Assembly (NCBI GenBank): GCA_037367405.1
Contig: JAZKJV010001874.1
Span: forward strand, 248,001 to 312,000
Length of the DNA stretch: 64,000 nt
DNA from: Ottelia alismoides
Taxonomy: Eukaryota > Streptophyta > Magnoliopsida > Alismatales > Hydrocharitaceae
Direction of reading: 5' to 3'
The notes beneath the pieces are model-generated. The model saw only the letters and a list, made by a program, of their open reading frames with translations, ran no database searches and was not told the DNA's origin. The position numbers were made by a program, and so were the translations under genes. Positions 57,947-64,000 of this stretch are shown here, one piece after another (position 1 is the stretch's first letter; each line of letters opens with the position of its first letter).

Positions 57947-60835
57947 TCAAGATGGAGCATAGATATCAATCATGCTCAGCTTGGAAGCACACTTCTGAAA
58001 TGGACCTCGTAGCAATGCCTTGGTGAATATGTCTGCAGTCTGATTCTCTGAAGTAACATGAGATGTAGCAATGAATCCATTCTGAATCATATCACGTATG
58101 AAGTGACAATCCACCTCAATATGCTTGGTCCGCTCATGGAATGCAGGATTGTTTGCAATAAACAAAGCAGCCTGATTATCACATTCCAAGTTCATAGGAA
58201 GTGGTACATCTAAACATAGATCTGTCAGCACCGCTTTCACCCACATCATCTCTGTAGTAGCCTGGGCCATAGCCCTATATTCGGATTCAGCACTAGATCT
58301 AGCTACCACAGTCTGTTTCTTGCTCCTCCATGAGACTAGGGCATCTCCAACATAGACAACATACCCTGAGGTGGACTTCCTATCCTTGGGACATCCTGCA
58401 TAGTCTGCATCTGCGCATGCTGAGATAGAAATCCCCTTTCCTTTCTTGAATAGCAGACCTGCACCTGGAGAAGATTTGAGATATCTAAGTATCATATGTA
58501 TTGCATCCATATGCACCTGGCGTGGTTGCTCCATGAACTGGCTCACACGGCTCACTGCAAACAATATATCTGGCCTAGTGATCGTGACATATAACAGTTT
58601 GCCTACTAGTTCTCTATATCTTCTCCTGTCCACCTCCTCTGTGTTATCTTCATAAAGCTTCATGCTGGGGTCCATTGGTGTCGTAGCAGGTCGACACTCG
58701 AGCATACCTGTTTCACTCAACAGGTCAGTAACATATTTCCTTTGTGACATGACTAGCCCATAGGAATTTCTGGCAAATTCAAGCCCCAGAAAGTATCTAA
58801 GGACCCCAAGATCCTTAGTGACAAACTCACTACCCAGCATTTCTTTCGCCTGCCTTATGCCCTGCACATCATCTCCTGTAATCAAGATGTCATCAACATA
58901 AACCATAATGACAATGATACCTCTCACTGTTTTCTGTACAAACAAGGAATGATCAGCATTGGAGCGTTTGTATCCTTGTTTCTCGAAGAGATCCGAGAGC
59001 TTCTGAAACCATGCTCTGGGACTCTGCTTAAGGCCATATATAGCCTTATGCAACCTGCATACCTTGGAGCACTCCCCCTCAACAGCAAAACCAGGTGGCT
59101 GTTGCATATATACTTCCTCCTGCAAATCTCCATATGGAAATGCATTCTTCACGTCCAACTGATGGAGCGGCCAGTCTCGAGCAACTGCAACTGACAACAA
59201 GATCCTTAGGGTGGAATGACGTGCCACTGGCGAGAAGGTGTCAAGATAATCCACCCCATATGTTTGTGTGAAGCCACGTGCCACCAGACGTGCCTTGTAC
59301 CTGTCAATGGATCCATCTGCATTCTGCTTCACTGTGAACACCCACTTGCAGCTCACTGGATTTGCATCTGGAGGTATAGAAACCAAAGTCCAAGTTCCTC
59401 TGGACTGAAGTGCGGCCATTTCTTCTTCCATTGCAAGCCGCCATCTACTATCCTGCAGAGCCTCATGATGATTCCGTGGAATATCTATGGCTGAAAGTGC
59501 CATAGCAAACGATCTGAAATCTCCAGATAGCCGCTCAAAAGACACAGAGGCTGATAATGGATATTTGACGCAACTCCTCGTCGACTTCCTTAAAGCAATG
59601 GGTACATCCAAATAAGTTGTCGGCTCATTTGGCTCCTGCACCACATCCTGCTCAGAAATGTCGTCAGATCCATCAACATTAATATTCTCATTACATACCA
59701 TAGGCGAGCTAGTAGATGAGTCATGACCATGAGCTGGTGGAGGAGGCTTGCGGGTATAATGGAACGGGAATGGTGAGATGGGCTGTTGTGGTAGTGGTGG
59801 TGGTGGTGGTGGTGGAGGTTCTGAAGATGGCATCTGAGGTGGTAGTGGTGTCATGTATATGGCATCATGTGGTGTAGGTGGAAGCTGATTGTCTCCAGAT
59901 GCTGAAAAGTACATACTAGATTCAAAAAATGTAACATCTGCACTAATCATATACCGCCGACGCAAAGGATCAAAGCACTTGTACCCCTTTTGAGTTCTGG
60001 AGTACCCGGCAAAGACAAACTTGACAGCCCTAGGAGAGAGCTTGTCAGTACCCGGTGACAACTGATGGACAAATGCAACTGACCCAAACACACGAGGAGT
60101 GAGAGTAAACAGATCCTTGTCAGGATAAATGAGTGAGAACGGAATCTGTTCATTCAAGACAGACGAAGGCATCCGATTGATTAGGTAACATGCAGTAAGA
60201 ACTGCATCACCCCAGTAGGAATATGGAACATGACTCTGTATAAGTAGAGATCTAGTGACATCAAGGAGGTGACGGTGTTTTCTTTCAGCAATCCCATTCT
60301 GTTGAGATGTATGGGCACAAGATGTTTGGTGAACAATTCCTTTTGATGAGTAGTAATTAGCAAGAAAATTAGTGCACAACTCTAAAGCATTGTCACTTCT
60401 TACACTTTTCACAGACGTAGAAAAAACATTTTGGATTTCATTCAGAAAATGAATAATTATATTTCCGGCTTCAGATTTATTTTTCATCAAAAACACCCAC
60501 GACACTCTAGAAAAATCATCCACAAATACAATATAATATCTGTGTCCCTGATGATCAGGTACACGACTCGGACCCCAGACATCAACATGAAATAACTCAA
60601 ACTTGGAGGTACTACTCCGACCAGGACGACTGGGAAAGGACGACCTGTGATGCTTTCCCAACTGACATGCCTCACACTGAACAGATGTGTGAGGAAGGCT
60701 ATAAGGCACTACTCGACGTAACTTCTGAAGCGGTAAATGACCTAAACGCAGATGCCACAGTAAAGGGGATACTTGGCCAGAAGAAGAGGATGTGGTTCCA
60801 GCAAATGGGGTCTGATTCAGGCGGTAAAGGCCTCC
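57947..60835 (-). CDS. copia pol part of element 4 (integrase, RT, RNase H), frame intact after one stop
   Basis: Same frame as the gag-protease segment and open from the codon after TAA 60838-60836 to the stop at 57947-57949. The first ATG in the frame is at 60709. GAG-pre-integrase (WHLRLGHLPLQKL, CEACQLGKHH); integrase with Asp in FHVDVWGPS, Asp in RSDNALEL, Glu in IAERKHRH; RT from CKWVFTVKQNADGSIDRYK through [17 protein letters not shown], with catalytic VYVDDILITGDD (about 58890-58920); RNase H with ADADYAGCPKDRKSTSG, SSAESEYRAMA and ECDNQAALFIANN. The domains appear to be of normal length and the catalytic residues are present. Without stop-codon readthrough or a functional copy elsewhere this part would not be made from this mRNA. 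Confidence 0.93.
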   Translation of the reverse strand, partial: GGLYRLNQTPFAGTTSSSSGQVSPLLWHLRLGHLPLQKLRRVVPYSLPHTSVQCEACQLGKHHRSSFPSRPGRSSTSKFELFHVDVWGPSRVPDHQGHRYYIVFVDDFSRVSWVFLMKNKSEAGNIIIHFLNEIQNVFSTSVKSVRSDNALELCTNFLANYYSSKGIVHQTSCAHTSQQNGIAERKHRHLLDVTRSLLIQSHVPYSYWGDAVLTACYLINRMPSSVLNEQIPFSLIYPDKDLFTLTPRVFGSVAFVHQLSPGTDKLSPRAVKFVFAGYSRTQKGYKCFDPLRRRYMISADVTFFESSMYFSASGDNQLPPTPHDAIYMTPLPPQMPSSEPPPPPPPPLPQQPISPFPFHYTRKPPPPAHGHDSSTSSPMVCNENINVDGSDDISEQDVVQEPNEPTTYLDVPIALRKSTRSCVKYPLSASVSFERLSGDFRSFAMALSAIDIPRNHHEALQDSRWRLAMEEEMAALQSRGTWTLVSIPPDANPVSCKWVFTVKQNADGSIDRYKARLVARGFTQTYGVDYLDTFSPVARHSTLRILLSVAVARDWPLHQLDVKNAFPYGDLQEEVYMQQPPGFAVEGECSKVCRLHKAIYGLKQSPRAWFQKLSDLFEKQGYKRSNADHSLFVQKTVRGIIVIMVYVDDILITGDDVQGIRQAKEMLGSEFVTKDLGVLRYFLGLEFARNSYGLVMSQRKYVTDLLSETGMLECRPATTPMDPSMKLYEDNTEEVDRRRYRELVGKLLYVTITRPDILFAVSRVSQFMEQPRQVHMDAIHMILRYLKSSPGAGLLFKKGKGISISACADADYAGCPKDRKSTSGYVVYVGDALVSWRSKKQTVVARSSAESEYRAMAQATTEMMWVKAVLTDLCLDVPLPMNLECDNQAALFIANNPAFHERTKHIEVDCHFIRDMIQNGFIATSHVTSENQTADIFTKALLRGPFQKCASKLSMIDIYAPS

Positions 60836-60838
60836 TTA
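60836..60838 (-). other. single in-frame TAA between protease and integrase
   Basis: The codon after GRGYE reads TAA. Element 3 has CAG and element 1 has CAC at the aligned codon. A C-to-T change of CAA would produce it. Both sides are in one frame ((62167-60709) is divisible by 3). Confidence 0.93.
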
Positions 60839-62167
60839 CTCATAGCCACGACCAATCACGTTGCCCGTATGGATGTCCTGAAAAATCAAAGACGATGAAT
60901 CAAAAATTGCCCGACAATGAAGATCCTTCGTAATCTGACTAATTGACAATAGGTTCATTGAAAAATCAGGTGCATGTAGCACATTCTTGAGCTGCATAGA
61001 CGGTGTCAATCTAATCTCCCCCTGACCAGTGATGGGGGAATGTGTGCCATTTGCAATGACAACTGTCCGTCCCGGAGGAATCTGGGTATAACATGTAAGT
61101 AGACTCTGGTCGCCACATAGGTGATGTGTAGCGCCTGAGTCCATAATCCATGGCAATGTATCAAGACTACTACTATGAAGTGCAAGTATACTACCTGAAG
61201 CACTGGTAGAAGTGGAGGCAGAAGCAGAGGCAGCAGCCTCAGTATGATTCTCTGTTGACGGTGCTGGGCCAGACGGTGGTATAATGCCCCTAAGACGGGC
61301 AACCAGATCATCAAATCGGTGATCCAATGTAGCTGCAGACGGGGGCTCTATCTGCTCAGCAGCTCGTGCGGATGCAGGAAATCCATGCTTTGAGTAGCAT
61401 GTATCTTCAGTATGTCCGACTCGGTGACAATATGAGCACGTTGGCCTAGTGCGACCACCCCTTCCTCGGGGAGTACGTCCACTGCCCTGGTAATGTGAAC
61501 CACGGCCTCTGTTGGCCGCCATGGCTGAGGGATTCTGACTCGCAGCTGCTGAAGGTACCGTGATCCTACTCAATCTGTGAAAAGCCTCCTCCATGGGAGG
61601 AATAGTCGAGTCTGCCAAAATCTGTGAACGCGCTGCCTCATACTCTGGATCAAGTGCAGCGAGAAACACACCCACCATCGTCGCGTTCCTATATGTCTTC
61701 TGCTGTTCTGGCGTGGCGGTAAGAGGCATGAAGCTGTAGAGCTTCTCAAACATCCCTCTCAATGATGTATAGAGAGAATGTAAAGGGCGGCCATTCTGCT
61801 TTATTGTGAATATGTCATGTTGTAACTGCAGGATCTTCGTTTCATTCTTCGCCTGAGAATACGTTGCTGCCAGGATATCCCACATGTCTTTGGCTGTAGG
61901 TTGATGTAAAATGTCATTGGCGATTTCAATGGCCAATGTGCCAGATAGCAACACCTTGGCATAAGCATCATCAGCCTCCCATGAGGCATGAACTCCAGTC
62001 TTCTCTGCAGGCTCGGGTTCGGTAAGAATATGCTTCTTACCCGTAGACTTCATCATACTCATGAACTGCATTGCCCACAGTTCATAGTTCGTACCATCCA
62101 TCTTGACAATTGGCGCTGGACCACGAAATGCGCCCATAGATGGGATATCTGCCTTGCTTTCTGACAT
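60836..62167 (-). CDS. copia gag-protease part of element 4
   Basis: 443 codons from ATG 62167 (MSESKADIPS). Gag about residues 15-200, an Arg/Gly-rich stretch, zinc knuckle CSYCHRVGHTEDTC near residue 245, a Ser/Ala-rich linker, and protease motif WIMDSGATHHLC near residue 340. It ends at the TAA described above, just after the protease region, so particles with gag and protease could still be made. The start fits: the other copies begin with the same MSE and the upstream region is non-coding. Confidence 0.95.
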   Translation of the reverse strand: MSESKADIPSMGAFRGPAPIVKMDGTNYELWAMQFMSMMKSTGKKHILTEPEPAEKTGVHASWEADDAYAKVLLSGTLAIEIANDILHQPTAKDMWDILAATYSQAKNETKILQLQHDIFTIKQNGRPLHSLYTSLRGMFEKLYSFMPLTATPEQQKTYRNATMVGVFLAALDPEYEAARSQILADSTIPPMEEAFHRLSRITVPSAAASQNPSAMAANRGRGSHYQGSGRTPRGRGGRTRPTCSYCHRVGHTEDTCYSKHGFPASARAAEQIEPPSAATLDHRFDDLVARLRGIIPPSGPAPSTENHTEAAASASASTSTSASGSILALHSSSLDTLPWIMDSGATHHLCGDQSLLTCYTQIPPGRTVVIANGTHSPITGQGEIRLTPSMQLKNVLHAPDFSMNLLSISQITKDLHCRAIFDSSSLIFQDIHTGNVIGRGYE

Positions 62168-62738
62168 ACTGGAGACGGAAGACTGGAGTAACCGAGAGAA
62201 GATAATCTTTGTCTACACTGACATAGACGGGATTAGTTGCTTGTGTAGACGTCAAGCAACTAGCCCCATGTATATCATGATGTGTGTGTGCCCTAGGGTT
62301 TTGGGCTTAGGGCACGTAGGCACGTGCAAGGAGCCCACGCACAACTGGTGCACTTGACGCACAGCACGAGTGGCGCAGGTGCGCTGAGAAGATCGCGCAA
62401 AGGAGATGCGCAGCCGGTGTGCAGCAGTCGCTAGGGAGGCGCACGCGCAGATCGCGCAACTGCGCAGATGCGCGTGAGATGTGCAGATGCTTCGATGCTC
62501 ACAGATCGCGCAGATGCTTAGATCGCGCGTGAGAGGAGCATGCACGTGAGATGCTCAGATGCGCAGATGCGCACAGATCGCGCAGAGAGGGTCTCGCAGG
62601 GGCTCCTCTGGCCGGAGGCTAAGGTCGGTGGCGCCGAGTAGAGGGAGAGAGAGGCGGCGGCGCCGAGTAGAGAGAGAGAGGCCGGCGGGTGGGGTTAGGG
62701 TTAGGGTTAGGTTTCGAGAACTCCGGTCTAGGACCGTC
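62168..62738 (-). other. element 4 leader with GCGCAGAT-type repeats
   Basis: 62380-62600 consists largely of shuffled GATCGCGCAG, GATGCGCAGATGC and GTGAGATGC words. 62692-62712 has three TTAGGG units. No coding pattern. Confidence 0.75.
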
Positions 62739-62750
62739 GCTCTGATACCA
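62739..62750 (-). other. primer-binding site (element 4)
   Basis: The minus strand reads TGGTATCAGAGC next to the 5' LTR. Confidence 0.95.
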
Positions 62751-62898
62751 TGTTGGGAAAAGTGAATGAGTTGTTTATTCCATGAACCCTAGGCTCTCTT
62801 ATATAGGAGAGTAGCCTATGGGTAAATTACATAAAACATACTAAGAGGAAAACAAAATAACGAAAAGTACAGAACTACTCTTATTGTATACGTTAACA
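62751..62898 (-). repeat. element 4 5' LTR (148 bp)
   Basis: Identical to the 3' LTR at 57792-57939. TG...CA ends. Confidence 0.97.
62798..62805 (-). promoter_or_regulatory. LTR TATA box (element 4)
   Basis: The minus strand reads TATATAAG in CCTATATAAGAGAGCC, in the 5' LTR. Probable core promoter of the element transcript. Confidence 0.65.
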
Positions 62899-63018
62899 GT
62901 ATTATTTCATATTTTCTTTCTTGTTATGAACTCTTTATATAATTTATCCATAGGCTACTCTCCAATATAAGAGAGCCTAGGGTTTATGGAATAGATAACT
63001 TATCCTATTTTCCCAACA
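62899..63018 (+). repeat. element 3 3' LTR, second part
   Basis: Starts with the duplicated GTATT and continues ATTTCATATTTTC...TTCCCAACA, matching 52930-53044. Confidence 0.93.
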
Positions 63019-63282
63019 ACCCCATCCATGTGTTTAGTCCCACATCTACCCGTGGTGGGACTTGAAGACTTTGTAGGGTATCTAAGGAGCCCCAGACCTC
63101 CTGTATCCATTGAGAAAAAGGAATGCAATATCCGCCCCTTTGAGGTCTTCTCCCATGGTTTCATTCCGCTCCTTAGGGAGTAGGGTTCCACGTAAAGAAT
63201 CTTTGTGTTCTTCCAAATTTATATTTCTCTATTCTATACTCTTTTTTTATCATTCCGCTTCCGCATTCTCTATTTTCTAACA
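63019..63282 (+). repeat. outer element 3' LTR, second part
   Basis: Begins with the duplicated ACCCC and continues ATCCATGTG.TTAGTCCCACATC, matching 49744-50023, to TTTTCTAACA at 63282. Confidence 0.9.
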
Positions 63283-64000
63283 ATATACACCCATGTCAGT
63301 TGCATTTGTGAACAAATGGACTCTTTCTCTTTTTGACAGCAAGTACATATCTCAGGTCAAACTACTCGATGAAGATTAGCTATCTATCCTGCTAGCCAAA
63401 AGCTCATTCTGATCAACCAAATCTTATGGGAGCCCTCTCCTTTCTCAGTGTGAGACAACGATACATCCTCAGAAAATGATTTTTAAAATTATAATGATTT
63501 GAGGTTCTCTTAGGCTAAAACATGTTGCATCAAGCACACACAGATCATAAGCTTAAAGAAAAATAAAAACTTGGGTGAAAGCTAAAATTTTAAATCTAAC
63601 ATCATCAAGGTGCTTAACTTGTTAGAGACATAAATCTTCTCGAGGCTTTATATCCTTCAGGCCAGATGAAATGCTTGTTGTGGAAGTGCTCCGAGTCAGA
63701 TACAATTTTCCCTGGAAAATAAACGGCATGAGCTTGGGAAGCACAATTAATCTATAGATCCGACAACCCTATGCTTCGCATAGTTGACTTGTCCGCATAA
63801 GAGGACTGGAATGGTTTATATAGAAATACAAGTAGATATTGTTTCAGGATCTTCATGCAGAATAAGTGAAAAATGAAAATTTTTAATCTCCACCAAGCAC
63901 TACCTAGACTGGTTACGCATAAATCACCCATTTCAAACGGGCAAACACCGTTCTGATTGGCCACTACTGGCCTTCTATCATCATTACAAAGGTCGGTCGT
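63283..64000. other. no gene recognised
   Basis: AT-rich flank. A 70-codon minus-strand open frame (63964-63752) has no recognisable domain. Confidence 0.5.

Larger units (their letters stand above)
57792..62898 (-). mobile_element. Ty1/copia element 4 (inner layer), very young, nearly intact
   Basis: Complete minus-strand element: 5' LTR 62898-62751, primer site 62750-62739, leader 62738-62168, gag-pol 62167-57947, polypurine tract complement CTCCCCCTCAAG (57940-57951) and 3' LTR 57939-57792. The two 148-bp LTRs are identical base for base. The 5-bp flanks GTATT (57787-57791 and 62899-62903) are a perfect target duplication. One in-frame TAA is the only coding defect I found. Confidence 0.97.
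52901..63018 (+). mobile_element. Ty1/copia element 3 (middle layer)
   Basis: 5' LTR 52901-53044, primer site 53045-53056, leader, broken gag-pol 53525-57753, polypurine tract 57750-57761, and 3' LTR 57762-57791 continued at 62899-63018. The 5-bp flanks ACCCC (52896-52900 and 63019-63023) are a perfect target duplication. Inserted in the 3' LTR of the outer element. Confidence 0.95.
49672..63282 (+). mobile_element. non-autonomous LTR retrotransposon (outer layer of a three-layer nest)
   Basis: 5' LTR 49672-50023, primer site 50024-50035, internal region to 52827 with polypurine tract TTGAGGGGGAG, and 3' LTR 52828-52900 continued at 63019-63282 after a nested insertion. The flanks ATATG (49667-49671) and ATATA (63283-63287) match in 4 of 5. 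No gag or pol domain in 2.8 kb of internal sequence, so it must have used another element's proteins. The same family occurs reversed at 10700. Confidence 0.88.

Noticed and set aside
62690..62715. Telomere-like TTAGGG repeats
   Set aside because: Only three units, inside a retrotransposon leader, and not the usual plant TTTAGGG.

Overview
This is nuclear DNA of a flowering plant, and almost all of it is transposable elements. The evidence is plant-type Ty1/copia elements with a TGGTATCAGAGC primer-binding site, plant L1- and RTE-type LINEs, plant hAT (BED/DUF659) and Mutator-like DNA transposons, GT..AG introns and AT-rich spacers. Nothing bacterial was seen (no operons, rRNA, tRNA or CRISPR). 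The species cannot be read from the sequence.

Layout. 1-2614: minus-strand copia element whose gag-protease-integrase frame is unbroken from 1988 to the window edge. 2615-7231: decayed plus-strand copia element, abutting the first at what looks like its own primer-binding site. 7356-10369: a terminal-inverted-repeat element with a Mutator-like element (8211-9605) inside it. 10700-18033: minus-strand copy of a non-autonomous LTR family, split by a 5.5-kb hAT transposon with a broken transposase gene (12007-17479). 18034-21045: 5'-truncated copia element with a micro-inversion. 21740-22860: older copia remnant.

23235-34022 holds the only host-gene coding sequence I can support: two in-phase exons on the minus strand encoding FYRN- and FYRC-type sequence, as in trithorax/JmjC-type chromatin proteins. 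The 10.5-kb intron between them contains an RTE LINE (24852-28000) with a second copy of the Mutator-like family inserted (25644-27325, perfect 9-bp target duplication), and an L1 LINE (28232-33080). A second L1 (34589-37124) lies just upstream with a perfect 17-bp target duplication. 37772-40830 is a degraded minus-strand copia element. 42386-46851 is a second hAT-like element carrying a third L1. 48065-48540 is a short hAT-type MITE.

49672-63282 is a three-layer nest. A non-autonomous LTR element received a copia element in its 3' LTR, and that copia element later received a very young copia element in its own 3' LTR. The innermost element (57792-62898) has two identical 148-bp LTRs and a complete gag-pol frame interrupted by one TAA codon between protease and integrase. 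Target duplications, or near matches, support each layer.

Nothing here works as an operon. The transposition machinery is the visible function: the copia polyproteins (gag, aspartic protease, integrase, reverse transcriptase, RNase H), the LINE endonuclease/reverse transcriptases and the hAT transposase would each have moved their own family, while the Mutator-like, MITE and non-autonomous LTR elements depended on enzymes encoded elsewhere. The most notable items are the host gene with its TE-filled intron, the near-intact young copia element, the pair of GC-skewed Mutator-like elements, and the palindrome-rich hAT ends.
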